A stretch of 35,722 nucleotides of DNA from Tangfeifania diversioriginum (lineage in GTDB: Bacteria > Bacteroidota > Bacteroidia > Bacteroidales > Prolixibacteraceae): contig CAMCBW010000053.1 of assembly GCA_945873105.1 (NCBI GenBank), positions 1-35,722 on the forward strand, written 5' to 3'. Positions 9,501 through 16,373 of the stretch are shown here, piece after piece (the first letter of the stretch is position 1; every line of letters starts with the position of its first letter). Under the pieces are notes generated by a model. That model was not told where the DNA came from and made no database searches. It saw nothing but the letters and a program-made list of their open reading frames with translations. Position numbers and translations under genes: made by a program.

Positions 9501-9768
9501 CGAAGGCAAGCAGAATGCCGTCCGGTTTCTCCTTCTGGATCACTTTTTCAACAAAATAGGCCGTAACCGGAAGGAAATATATCTTGTCTGCGATCTCCTC
9601 AGAGGTCTGAATGGTGGCAATGTTGGGATTGATGAGGATGGTATAGACCCCCTCTTCCTTCAATGCCTTCAATGCCTGTGAACCTGAGTAGTCGAATTCA
9701 CCGGCCTCCCCGATTTTCAATGCACCTGATCCGAGAACGATAACTTTTTTGATATTTGTGTTGAGCAT
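6538..9768 (-). CDS. carB: Carbamoyl-phosphate synthase large subunit
   Basis: Makes carbamoyl phosphate from bicarbonate, ammonia (from glutamine via CarA) and two ATP, feeding arginine and pyrimidine synthesis. At 1076 residues it is full length. The two homologous halves each begin with a Rossmann-type segment (VLGSGALKIGEAGEFDYSG near residue 11 and IVLGSGAYRIGSSVEFDW near 570), each followed by an ATP-grasp domain. The last ~140 residues are the MGS-like allosteric domain, which binds UMP or ornithine in other species. It follows carA with a 113-bp gap holding a repeat element, so co-transcription is likely but the gap may modulate expression. Confidence 0.97.
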   Translation of the reverse strand: MLNTNIKKVIVLGSGALKIGEAGEFDYSGSQALKALKEEGVYTILINPNIATIQTSEEIADKIYFLPVTAYFVEKVIQKEKPDGILLAFGGQTALNCGVDLFRQGILEKYNLKVVGTPVQSIINTEDREIFSGILHEIDVLTPRSIACTSIEQAREAANTLGYPLIIRAAYTLGGLGSGFCSNETELNKLADNAFSYSGQILVEESIKGWKEVEYEVVRDQFDNCITVCNMENFDPLGIHTGESIVVAPSQTLSNDEYHKLRALSIKIIRKIGVIGECNVQFALDPNSEDYRVIEVNARLSRSSALASKATGYPLAFVAAKLGLGYGLHELKNSVTKETTACFEPALDYCVVKIPRWDLGKFVGVSKNLGSSMKSVGEIMAIGRNFEEAIQKGLRMIGIGMHGFVGNRGDMEIIDIDEELVNPTDRRIFAIAEAFHKGYSVDKIWEITRIDKWFLMRLQNIYLLRSQLIGFDTLENLPADLLQDAKKLGFSDFQIARIVVKSSVSDMNVESLKVRSFRKKHGILPFVKQIDTLAGEYPAQTNYLYLTYNGSEHDVEFQHDSQSIIVLGSGAYRIGSSVEFDWCSVNAVNTIRKEGFRAIMINYNPETVSTDYDNCDRLYFDELSLERVLDICDLEDPKGTVLSMGGQIPNNLAMKLHAMNVPILGTTAEKIDNAEDRNKFSAMLDKLEVDQPRWSQLTTIEEIYKFVDEVGFPVLIRPSYVLSGAAMNVVSNRDQLEHFLALAAHVSKEHPVVVSEFIENAKEIEVDAVAKNGEIVAYALSEHVEFAGVHSGDATIVFPPQKLYVETIRRIKKISKKIAKALEITGPFNIQYLAKDNDIKVIECNLRASRSFPFVSKVLKTNLIEIATKAMLDVPFEKPDKSLFELDYVGVKAPQFSFHRLLNADPVLGVDMASTGEVGCIGENFYEALLKSMLSVGYRIPKKTILISSGPVRGKIELLASARMLQERGFTIYSTGGTHHFFQENGVETEKVYWPDEEDMSPNTLDLIKQRKIEMVINIPKDHTKRELSNGYRIRRNAIDFNIPLITNARVASAFIYAICKMEMDDISIKSWDEYK

Positions 9769-9783
9769 AGCTATTTGTATTTG

Positions 9784-9903
9784 AGTGCCTAGAGTGCGCT
9801 AAAGTGAGCTAAAGTGCCTAAAGTACTTTCGCCAAATGCAACATTTGTTCGGAGTCCATAACTTTAGGCATTCTAGGCACTTTAGCGCACTTTAGGCACT
9901 TTT
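9784..9903. repeat. Inverted word repeat, GTGCCTAAA family (copy 1)
   Basis: The left arm (9784-9829) and right arm (9859-9903) are made of AGTGCCTA / CTAAAGTGC words and are complementary in bulk. The right arm overlaps the end of carA, whose last codons KVPKVR-stop are written in repeat words. The inner segment GGAGTCCATAACTTTAGGCA (9851-9870) and a 21-nt segment at 9809-9829 recur exactly in copy 2 near 22.1 kb. Confidence 0.8.
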
Positions 9904-10958
9904 ATGTTTGAAATAAAATCGTCAAATAAGAACTCGGTATCCACCGGACCTGAAGAGGCCTCCGGGTGGAATTGGGTAGAGAAGAAGGGTTTCGTCTTGT
10001 GGCGGATTCCTTCGTTGGTGTTGTCGTTCACGTTGTAGAAAAGTGTTTCCCAATCCTCCGGTATTGATTGTGGATCAATAGCATAGCCATGGTTCTGGGA
10101 GGTGATGAAACAGCGGTTGGTCCTGGCAAGCAGTACGGGTTGGTTGTGGCTCCGGTGTCCGTATTTCAGCTTGTAGGTCTTGCATCCGGCTGCAAGTCCA
10201 AGCAATTGGTTGCCCAAACAGATTCCCATGATGGGTTTATCCCGGGAGATGGCTTTGCGGATGTAACCTACCGTGATATCACACATGGTTGGATCACCCG
10301 GGCCGTTGGTGAGAAACAGTCCATCGTAGTCGAGGGTGTTGAAATCATAATCCCAGGGAACGCGCACCACCTTCACCCCTCTTTTGATCAGGCAGCGGAT
10401 GATGTTGTTTTTTACTCCGCAGTCAACCAGCACCACCGTCTTGTCGCCCTCTCCGTAGGTCTCAACACTATTTGTACTGGCTTTGGCCACCAGGTTCATC
10501 AGGTTGGGGTCGACCATTTCTATGGGTTCATCTTCAAACTCAATTTTCCCAAGCATCGAACCCTTTTCCCTCAGGATTTTGGTAAGCGCACGCGTGTCGA
10601 TGCCATAAATTCCTGGAATTTGCTGGGATTTCATCCAATCGGCCAGACTGGTTTGTGCATTCCAGTGGCTGTAACCAAATGAATAATTGTCAACTACAAG
10701 GGCAGTGATGTGAATCTTATCTGACTCAAAATGGCGGTGAAGTCCATTCTCTTTTCTGTCGGAGGGAACACCGTAATTGCCGATCATTGGATAGGTAGAT
10801 ACCAGAATTTGCCCGGTGTAGGAGGGATCTGTCAGACTCTCGGGGTACCCCGTCATCGCCGTGTAAAAAACGACCTCCCCGGTAACAGATTTCTCGTATC
10901 CGAACGATTTTCCTTCAAAGGTTGTACCACATTCCAGTACCAACTTGACTTTTCGCAT
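9882..10958 (-). CDS. carA: Carbamoyl-phosphate synthase small (glutaminase) subunit
   Basis: Glutamine amidotransferase subunit that releases ammonia for CarB. It has 358 residues. The N-terminal CPSase_sm domain covers 1-130 and the class I GATase domain covers about 175-350. The catalytic triad is C247 in GICLGNQL, with H331 and E333 in QFHPEA. The start ATG at 10958 is preceded by a leader of about 140 nt with alternative hairpins and a promoter at 11104-11135. The last six codons are derived from the adjoining intergenic repeat, giving a C-terminus KVPKVR that is unlikely to be ancestral. It is divergent from argR. Confidence 0.96.
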   Translation of the reverse strand: MRKVKLVLECGTTFEGKSFGYEKSVTGEVVFYTAMTGYPESLTDPSYTGQILVSTYPMIGNYGVPSDRKENGLHRHFESDKIHITALVVDNYSFGYSHWNAQTSLADWMKSQQIPGIYGIDTRALTKILREKGSMLGKIEFEDEPIEMVDPNLMNLVAKASTNSVETYGEGDKTVVLVDCGVKNNIIRCLIKRGVKVVRVPWDYDFNTLDYDGLFLTNGPGDPTMCDITVGYIRKAISRDKPIMGICLGNQLLGLAAGCKTYKLKYGHRSHNQPVLLARTNRCFITSQNHGYAIDPQSIPEDWETLFYNVNDNTNEGIRHKTKPFFSTQFHPEASSGPVDTEFLFDDFISNIKVPKVR

Positions 10959-11012
10959 AGCTATTGTATAGTATTATCTCTTTATTGTTTATCAGCACAT
11001 CCTTCATTAAAG

Positions 11013-11067
11013 AAAAAATGCGTTTCCACTACTTTTTTATCAGCAGCAAAAACGCATTTTTTGCGTT
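11013..11067 (-). promoter_or_regulatory. Possible attenuator-like switch in the carA leader
   Basis: In the carA transcript, AACGC (11063-11067) can pair with GCGTT just after it. Alternatively the 13-nt segment at 11050-11062 pairs perfectly with 11013-11025, giving a hairpin that ends in six U. The two pairings exclude each other, as in attenuators. The central segment also contains a five-codon ORF, ATG CGT TTT TGC TGC TGA (11057 down to 11040). A longer out-of-frame uORF (ATG at 11007) runs past the carA start. The stem has few GC pairs, so function is uncertain. Confidence 0.4.
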
Positions 11068-11103
11068 AACAAGATCGATATACCCGGATGTTGTCGCACG
11101 GGT

Positions 11104-11135
11104 CAAAAGTAGGTAATTCTTCCGATCCGACCAAA
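11104..11135 (-). promoter_or_regulatory. carA promoter, Bacteroidetes type
   Basis: Read on the minus strand, TTTG (11132-11135) is followed after 20 bases by TACTTTTG (11104-11111), matching the -33 TTTG and -7 TAnnTTTG consensus with good spacing. It lies about 145 bases before the carA start. ARG-box-like repeats begin 13 bases upstream of the -33 element. Confidence 0.6.
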
Positions 11136-11147
11136 GGAAACCACGAG

Positions 11148-11163
11148 ATTTATAAATATTCAT
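11148..11163. promoter_or_regulatory. ARG-box-like site 1
   Basis: ATTTATAAATATTCAT; its reverse complement ATGAATATTTATAAAT resembles the Bacillus/E. coli ARG box (TGAATnnnnAT core). An identical 16-mer lies 70 bp away at 11218, about seven helical turns. It sits just upstream of the carA -33 element in the carA-argR divergent region. Confidence 0.5.
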
Positions 11164-11217
11164 AAATATTTAACATACGACGAATATTTGACATTTATAT
11201 GCAAAATAATCATATTC

Positions 11218-11233
11218 ATTTATAAATATTCAT
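11218..11233. promoter_or_regulatory. ARG-box-like site 2
   Basis: Exact second copy of the 16-mer at 11148-11163. It abuts the putative argR -7 element TATTTTTG (11234-11241), so bound ArgR would be expected to block argR transcription. Confidence 0.5.
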
Positions 11234-11241
11234 TATTTTTG
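11234..11241 (+). promoter_or_regulatory. Possible argR -7 element
   Basis: TATTTTTG fits TAnnTTTG and lies 38 bases before the argR start. No clear TTTG is seen at the right distance upstream. It is bracketed by ARG-box-like sites 2 and 3. Confidence 0.3.
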
Positions 11242-11250
11242 CATTTTAAT

Positions 11251-11268
11251 ACGAATAAATATACATAA
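11251..11268. promoter_or_regulatory. ARG-box-like site 3
   Basis: ACGAATAAATATACATAA is close to the B. subtilis ARG box consensus (CATGAATAAAAATKCAAK). It would overlap the argR transcription start if 11234-11241 is the -7 element, consistent with autoregulation. Confidence 0.45.
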
Positions 11269-11279
11269 TTCTATTTGTT

Positions 11280-11768
11280 TTGAAAAATAGGGAAGAGAGA
11301 TTTGAGTTGATCAAAAAGATCATCTCGGAGGAAGTAATCAGCAACCAGGATGACCTTCAATTGCGCTTGCACAGCCTGGGATTGGAGGTGACACAGGCAA
11401 CCTTGTCACGCGACCTCAAATCTTTGCAGGTGATCAAGGTCAGTGATGCCAAGGCTGGTTACGCCTACCGGCTGCCAACCTATGGTAGTGGTCAGTCGGG
11501 TCAAAGTGAGTCCAATAGTTCGAGGATGAATTTTCTGGCGGATGGTGTATTGGGGATATCTTTCTCAGGGAATCTTGGGGTAATCAAGACCTTACCAGGA
11601 TTTGCACCCAGCACGGCATTGGCCATCGACGAATCCGGATGTACCGAGATCATTGGAACCATTGCTGGTGACGATACCATCCTGGTGGTGATCAGGGATG
11701 GGGTTGGCCGCAACGATGTGACCAGGGCGCTGGTCGGAATCATGCCGAAACTTGAAAACAAATTATAA
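11280..11768 (+). CDS. argR: Arginine repressor
   Basis: Arginine-responsive hexameric repressor, 162 residues, the usual ArgR length. The N-terminal winged helix (1-70) carries the recognition signature TLSRDLKSL (41-49). The C-terminal oligomerisation and arginine-binding domain (85-160) carries GTIAGDDT (126-133), whose Asp pair contacts arginine in the family. Translation starts with TTG at 11280; no ATG lies in frame near it. The linker at 67-82 is rich in Gly, Ser and Gln. It is the first gene of the plus-strand arginine cluster and is divergent from carAB. ARG-box-like repeats in the shared control region fit control of both directions and of itself. Confidence 0.95.
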   Translation: MKNREERFELIKKIISEEVISNQDDLQLRLHSLGLEVTQATLSRDLKSLQVIKVSDAKAGYAYRLPTYGSGQSGQSESNSSRMNFLADGVLGISFSGNLGVIKTLPGFAPSTALAIDESGCTEIIGTIAGDDTILVVIRDGVGRNDVTRALVGIMPKLENKL

Positions 11769-11801
11769 GATTTAGGTTCTATCAATGATCAAGGAAGAAA
11801 A

Positions 11802-11875
11802 TGGTTTGAAGAGTTTTTTGAGTTTGAAATGTTTGAAAAGTTAAAACCCTTCAAACTTTTTAAACCCTTCAAACA
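11802..11875. repeat. Inverted word repeat, GTTTGAAG family (copy 1)
   Basis: The left arm (11802-11842) of GTTTGAA words is followed by a right arm (11848-11875) of CCTTCAAAC words, with an almost absent loop. It lies between argR and the GNAT gene. Related copies are at 13961-14048 and, as one arm only, at 27031-27075. Confidence 0.65.
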
Positions 11876-11913
11876 TTACAGAAAAAATTTAAATTAGACA
11901 TTACTGTAAAACG

Positions 11914-12558
11914 ATGATATTCAAGAAGAAAAATATTGCAGATAACAAACCGGAAATCAAGGTGTTGCTGGCAGATGAATCCCATCTGAAATATGTGGAT
12001 GAAATCAACGATACCATCGAGAAGGCTTCCAAGGAGCGAGGTACCGGTATAGCGCGGCGTACCTACGAATACATCGCTGGAAAAATCAGCGATGGGAAGG
12101 CAATCATCGCTTTGGACGGGGAAAAATTTGCAGGATTTTGCTACATTGAATCGTGGAGTGACGAGCAATATGTGGCCAATTCCGGTTTGATTGTTCATTG
12201 GGATTACCGTGGCGGCGGACTTGCCCGCCGGATCAAGCACAAGGCTTTTGAAATATCCAGAAAGAAGTTTCCAAAAGCCAAGTTGTTTGGACTGACCACC
12301 GGCTTGGCCGTCATGAAAATCAACTCCGAATTGGGCTACAGGCCGGTTACCTTCTCCGAACTTACAGATGACGAACAATTTTGGAAAGGCTGTCAGAGTT
12401 GCGTCAACTACGACATCCTGCTTCGGATGAAACACTCCAAGTGCTTGTGTACCGGGATGTTGTTTGATCCTGCCTGGCAAAAGGAGAAGAGCAAAATGAA
12501 CATGCCATTTGAGATGTTCAAGGAGTGGCTGGAGAAAAAGAATAAGGCTAAAGGCTAA
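11914..12558 (+). CDS. GNAT acyltransferase, probable N-acylglutamate synthase
   Basis: GNAT-fold acyl-CoA transferase, 214 residues. Its place between argR and argG, with no other ArgA or ArgJ in the cluster, makes it the likely enzyme for the first step, acylation of glutamate. The CoA-binding loop YRGGGLARRI is at 98-107, and GLTTGLAVMKINSELGYRPV at 126-145 is the typical late GNAT region. The C-terminal part adds four cysteines, C160 and C163 (CQSC) and C177 and C179 (CLC), which look like a metal site not found in ordinary GNATs. Whether it uses acetyl- or succinyl-CoA is open; the SOTCase-type ArgF' here favours succinyl. Its last codons (KAKG-stop) come from the adjoining AAGGCTA word repeat. 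Confidence 0.8.
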   Translation: MIFKKKNIADNKPEIKVLLADESHLKYVDEINDTIEKASKERGTGIARRTYEYIAGKISDGKAIIALDGEKFAGFCYIESWSDEQYVANSGLIVHWDYRGGGLARRIKHKAFEISRKKFPKAKLFGLTTGLAVMKINSELGYRPVTFSELTDDEQFWKGCQSCVNYDILLRMKHSKCLCTGMLFDPAWQKEKSKMNMPFEMFKEWLEKKNKAKG

Positions 12559-12717
12559 AGTTTAAAGGATAAAGTGGAAATATGTGCAGGTGGAGGATAA
12601 GAGCTAAAAGTTGCGGGATACGGGAAACGAGTTACGAGATAATATTGATTGCGGCGTTCTTCACTTTAACCTTTAACCTTTAACCTTTATCCTTTATCCT
12701 TTATCCTTTATCCTTTT
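12544..12717. repeat. Inverted word repeat, TTTAACC / AAAGGAT family (copy 2)
   Basis: The left arm (12544-12576) consists of AAAGGCT and AAAGGAT words and contains the GNAT stop codon. The right arm (12662-12717) consists of TTTAACC and TTTATCC units. The inner border GCGGCGTT plus ACTTTAACC matches copy 1. The central 12600-12650 stretch has its own ACGAGTTACGAGAT word doubling. It lies between the GNAT gene and argG. Confidence 0.7.
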
Positions 12718-12764
12718 GAAGGATGATAGTGAGTAAATAATGAATTCAAAATAAATATTGAAAG

Positions 12765-13952
12765 ATGAAAGAAAAAGTAGTACTGGCATTTAGCGGAGGT
12801 TTGGACACCTCTTTTTGCGCTATTTATCTTGCCAAGGAGAAGGGTTTGGAGGTTTATTCTGCAGTGGCCAATACCGGTGGTTTTTCGAAGGAGGAGCTGG
12901 CGGTGATTGAAAGCAAGGCTTATGCCCTGGGGGTAAAGAGTCACAAGGCTCTTGACATCACCGCAGATTATTACAACAAAGGAATTCGCTACATGGTATA
13001 TGGCAATGTATTGAGGAACAATACCTACCCGATTTCAGTCAGTTCGGAACGAATTTTTCAGGCCCTGGCAGTCATAGAATATGCCAAGAAGATTGGCGCC
13101 CAGTATGTGGCTCATGGTAGTACCGGGGCAGGAAATGACCAGATCCGCTTCGACCTGGCGTTTGAGGTCCTGGCACCGGAGATTAAAATTCTTACCCCTA
13201 CGCGTGATCTTGAACTAACCAGGGATGCGGAGATTGAATACTTGCGCAAACATGGGGTGAAGGATAATTTTGAGAAGATGGCCTATTCCGTCAACCAGGG
13301 ATTGTGGGGGACCAGCATCGGCGGAAAAGAGACGCTTACGAGCAACAAGACCTTGCCGGAGAGTGCCTACCCGACCCATTTGTCCAAGGAGGGGGAGGAG
13401 CTGTTGACGCTCGACTTTTTAAAGGGACAGCTAAAGGCAGTCAACGGTAAGACGCACCACACCCCGGTGGATGCGATCTCAGAGGTGGAGAAAATCGGTG
13501 CTGCCTGGGCCATTGGCCGTGACATGCATGTAGGAGATACCATCATAGGGATCAAGGGAAGGGTAGGGTTTGAGGCTGCAGCACCCATGCTGATCATCAA
13601 GGCCCACCACCTGCTCGAGAAACACACCCTCACCAAGTGGCAACAGTACTGGAAAGAGCAGTTGAGCAACTGGTACGGCATGTTCCTGCACGAGGCACAA
13701 TACCTGGAGCCTGTGATGCGGGACATGGAAAAATTCCTGGAAAGCAGCCAGGAAAACGTAACCGGAAGGGTGATTATCAAGCTGTTGCCCTACACCTTTC
13801 AGTTGGTGGGAATTGAATCGGAACACGACCTGATGAACAGCAATTTTGGCTCCTATGGTGAAATGAACAAAGGATGGAGCGCCGACGATGCCAAAGGTTA
13901 TACCAAGATTCTGAGCAACCAGCTAAAAATTTTCTTTTCGGTCAATAAATAG
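12765..13952 (+). CDS. argG: Argininosuccinate synthase
   Basis: ATP-dependent ligase joining citrulline and aspartate, 395 residues. The N-terminal PP-loop SGGLDTS is at residues 9-15. HGSTGAGNDQIRF near 116-128 binds citrulline and aspartate, followed by the conserved SVNQGLWGTSIGG segment near 180-192. It starts at the ATG at 12765, directly after an AT-rich stretch containing TGAATTCA that could hold an ARG-box-like site. The gap from the GNAT gene is 206 bp and is mostly repeat DNA, so it may have its own promoter. argH, the next enzyme, is not in the window. Confidence 0.97.
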   Translation: MKEKVVLAFSGGLDTSFCAIYLAKEKGLEVYSAVANTGGFSKEELAVIESKAYALGVKSHKALDITADYYNKGIRYMVYGNVLRNNTYPISVSSERIFQALAVIEYAKKIGAQYVAHGSTGAGNDQIRFDLAFEVLAPEIKILTPTRDLELTRDAEIEYLRKHGVKDNFEKMAYSVNQGLWGTSIGGKETLTSNKTLPESAYPTHLSKEGEELLTLDFLKGQLKAVNGKTHHTPVDAISEVEKIGAAWAIGRDMHVGDTIIGIKGRVGFEAAAPMLIIKAHHLLEKHTLTKWQQYWKEQLSNWYGMFLHEAQYLEPVMRDMEKFLESSQENVTGRVIIKLLPYTFQLVGIESEHDLMNSNFGSYGEMNKGWSADDAKGYTKILSNQLKIFFSVNK

Positions 13953-13960
13953 GACACCAA

Positions 13961-14048
13961 GGTTTGAAGGGTTTGAAATGTTTAAAATGTTTAAAAAGTT
14001 GCGAACCCAAAACATTTCAAACCCTTCAAACCTTCAAACCTTTCAAAC
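13961..14048. repeat. Inverted word repeat, GTTTGAAG family (copy 2)
   Basis: A perfect 23-bp inverted repeat pairs 13961-13983 (beginning GGTTTGAAGGGTTTGAAATG) with 14010-14032. Extra GTTTAAAATG and TTCAAACC words extend each arm, and the loop is about 26 nt. It fills almost the whole gap between argG and argC. Confidence 0.8.
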
Positions 14049-14060
14049 AGAAATTAAATT

Positions 14061-15041
14061 ATGCCAAAAACGAAAAGTATTTCCATCGGAATTGTCGGGG
14101 GAGCCGGCTACACGGCGGGAGAGCTGATACGGATCCTGCTGTACCACCCCAATGCCGAATTGAAATACATCCAAAGCAGCAGCAACAACGGCGAACCCAT
14201 TGTGGCGGTGCACAAAGACCTGGTTGGTGAAACGGATCTGCGCTTTACGGACATCGACCCCGAACAGGTAGATTTGCTGTTCCTTTGTTCGGGTCATGGC
14301 AAATCGCTGGAGTACATGGCACAATCGGACGTTCCGGAGCATGTAAGAGTGATCGATCTTAGCCACGACTTCAGGCTGAAAAAAGCGGGCAACTCCTTTG
14401 TTTACGGTCTGCCCGAATTGAACAGGAAGGAGATAAAATCAGCTTTGTGCGTTGCCAATCCCGGATGTTTCGCCACCGGAATCCAGCTGGCACTGTTGCC
14501 ACTCGCAGCGGCAGGACTACTTCAGGATGACCTGCATGTGAATGCCATTACCGGTTCTACAGGGGCTGGGCAAGCTCCCTCCAAAACTTCGCATTTTAGT
14601 TGGCGGGACAACAATCTTTCTGTCTACAAGGCATTTGAGCACCAGCACCTTGGCGAGATCTGCCAGAGTCTGGAACAAGCCCAGCCGGGTTTCAACCATG
14701 CGCTGCACTTTATTCCGGTGAGGGGAAATCACACCCGCGGCATATTTACCATGGCTTACACCCGGTATGGTGGAACACTTGCGGATGCTTGCCAGCTCTA
14801 CGCAAATTATTACCAATCACATCCGTTTGTCCATCTTACCGATGAAAATCCGGATATGAAACAGGTGGTCAATACCAACAAATGCCTGCTATACCTCGAA
14901 AAGCACGGTGATCAGCTGATGATCATCTCGTGCATCGACAATTTGCTGAAGGGCGCCTCCGGACAGGCGGTTCAAAATATGAACCTGATGTTCGGCATTG
15001 AAGAGACGGCAGGACTCAATTTGAAGGCGGTGGCATTTTAA
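14061..15041 (+). CDS. argC: N-acyl-gamma-glutamyl-phosphate reductase
   Basis: NADPH-dependent reduction of N-acyl-glutamyl phosphate to the semialdehyde, 326 residues (type 1 ArgC). The N-terminal Rossmann motif GIVGGAGYTAGEL is at 10-22. The catalytic cysteine is C136 in NPGCFATG, and HFIPVRGNHTRGIF near 214-227 carries the conserved catalytic-site histidine region. It follows argG after a 108-bp gap filled by a repeat and precedes argD after another inverted repeat. In a cluster with an SOTCase-type ArgF' the acyl group may be succinyl. Confidence 0.95.
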   Translation: MPKTKSISIGIVGGAGYTAGELIRILLYHPNAELKYIQSSSNNGEPIVAVHKDLVGETDLRFTDIDPEQVDLLFLCSGHGKSLEYMAQSDVPEHVRVIDLSHDFRLKKAGNSFVYGLPELNRKEIKSALCVANPGCFATGIQLALLPLAAAGLLQDDLHVNAITGSTGAGQAPSKTSHFSWRDNNLSVYKAFEHQHLGEICQSLEQAQPGFNHALHFIPVRGNHTRGIFTMAYTRYGGTLADACQLYANYYQSHPFVHLTDENPDMKQVVNTNKCLLYLEKHGDQLMIISCIDNLLKGASGQAVQNMNLMFGIEETAGLNLKAVAF

Positions 15042-15052
15042 CAAAAAAAGTG

Positions 15053-15185
15053 ATTTTGGATTTTCGATTTTGGATTTTGGATTGCGCTACGGTGTAGGTT
15101 AGCAATGTAGTATAGTTTTTTTTATATCGTGGGTATCACAGAAGTTTATATCCCGTGCTTCATTCCAAAATCGAAAATCCAAAAT
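15053..15185. repeat. Inverted repeat, GATTTTGG words, upstream of argD
   Basis: A perfect 22-bp inverted repeat pairs 15053-15074 with 15164-15185; its core word is GATTTTGGATTTTCG. The 89-nt spacer has no other clear structure. It lies between argC and argD and explains why an upstream extension of argD stays open: those extra codons are repeat sequence. Confidence 0.75.
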
Positions 15186-15212
15186 TATTGTAACTTATTA
15201 ATTGAAAATATT

Positions 15213-16343
15213 GTGGAACTATTTGACGTTTATCCCCTCTACGACCTGACTCCTGTTTCGGCCAGCGGTTGCTATATTACCGACGAAAAGGGAACAGAAT
15301 ACCTGGATCTTTACGGTGGTCATGCGGTCATTTCGGTGGGACACTCCCACCCGCATTACATTCAAAGGATCAGCGACCAGTTGAAGAAGATTGGCTTTTA
15401 CTCCAATTCAGTTCAAAATCCGATGCAGGTTGAGCTGGCAAAAAAGCTGGGTGAGCTTTCCGGGTACGGAGATTACAGTCTTTTCCTGTGCAATTCGGGG
15501 GCAGAGGCCAATGAAAATGCGCTGAAACTTGCCTCCTTCCTTACAGGCAAGAAGCGGATTGTGGCTTTCGACAAGTCTTTTCACGGGCGCACCTCTGCGG
15601 CAGTGGCAGTGACCGACAATCCCAAAATTGTAGCCCCAATCAACGATGTGCACGACCGGGTGATTCTTCCGCTGAACGACGTCAACGCCTTGCAGAATGC
15701 CCTGTCTACGGGTGAAGTTGCAGCTGTTTTGGTGGAAGGAATCCAGGGGATTGGTGGTTGCAGGGTGCCAGAACCAGCTTTTTTGCAGGCTGCCAGCCGG
15801 TTGTGCAAAGAGTCGGGTGCACTCTTCATCCTGGATGAAATTCAATCCGGTTACGGCAGGAGCGGAAAATTCTTTGCCCATCAGTATGCCGGAATCCGTC
15901 CGGATGTAATTAGTGTGGCCAAAGGTATGGGGAACGGCTTCCCGGTAGGGGGAGTCCTCATCGCCCCTGAACACCAACCCTGGCATGGCATGCTGGGCAC
16001 CACTTTCGGTGGTAATTACCTGGCCTGTGCGGCTAGTCTGGCTGTACTGGAGATCATGGAGCAGCAGCAATTGGTCGAAAATGCGGCGAAGGTTGGTGGA
16101 TTTCTGCTCGATGAACTTGCTTCTTTCCCGAAGCTCAAGGAGGTCCGGGGTATGGGACTGATGATCGGGCTGGAATTTGAGGAGCCGGTTGTTGTCTTGC
16201 GCAAGCGGTTACTCTTCGAAGAGAAGATATTTACCGGTGTAACCGGAACCCATGTCATCAGGATCTTGCCGCCGCTGACCCTGTCGATGGCTGAGGCAAC
16301 CCGCTTTCTGGAGACCTTCTACAGAGTCTCAAAAAATATGTAA
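15213..16343 (+). CDS. argD: N-acylornithine aminotransferase
   Basis: PLP-dependent class III aminotransferase converting N-acyl-glutamate semialdehyde to N-acyl-ornithine. I start it at GTG 15213, giving 376 residues beginning MELFDVYPLYD, which fits the short Bacteroidetes ArgD N-terminus. The frame is open back to 15129, but those 28 codons lie in intergenic inverted-repeat DNA. The phosphate-binding NSGAEANE is at 94-101, FHGRT at 123-127, the PLP-contacting acid in ILDEIQSG (D208) and the PLP lysine K237 in SVAKGMGNG. proC follows closely. Confidence 0.93.
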   Translation: MELFDVYPLYDLTPVSASGCYITDEKGTEYLDLYGGHAVISVGHSHPHYIQRISDQLKKIGFYSNSVQNPMQVELAKKLGELSGYGDYSLFLCNSGAEANENALKLASFLTGKKRIVAFDKSFHGRTSAAVAVTDNPKIVAPINDVHDRVILPLNDVNALQNALSTGEVAAVLVEGIQGIGGCRVPEPAFLQAASRLCKESGALFILDEIQSGYGRSGKFFAHQYAGIRPDVISVAKGMGNGFPVGGVLIAPEHQPWHGMLGTTFGGNYLACAASLAVLEIMEQQQLVENAAKVGGFLLDELASFPKLKEVRGMGLMIGLEFEEPVVVLRKRLLFEEKIFTGVTGTHVIRILPPLTLSMAEATRFLETFYRVSKNM

Positions 16344-16373
16344 TTTGCAATGGTTACCACAAACTTATCTAAC

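Noticed and set aside
15129-15212. Longer argD starting at 15129
   Set aside because: These 28 codons are intergenic inverted-repeat sequence and do not fit the ArgD N-terminus.
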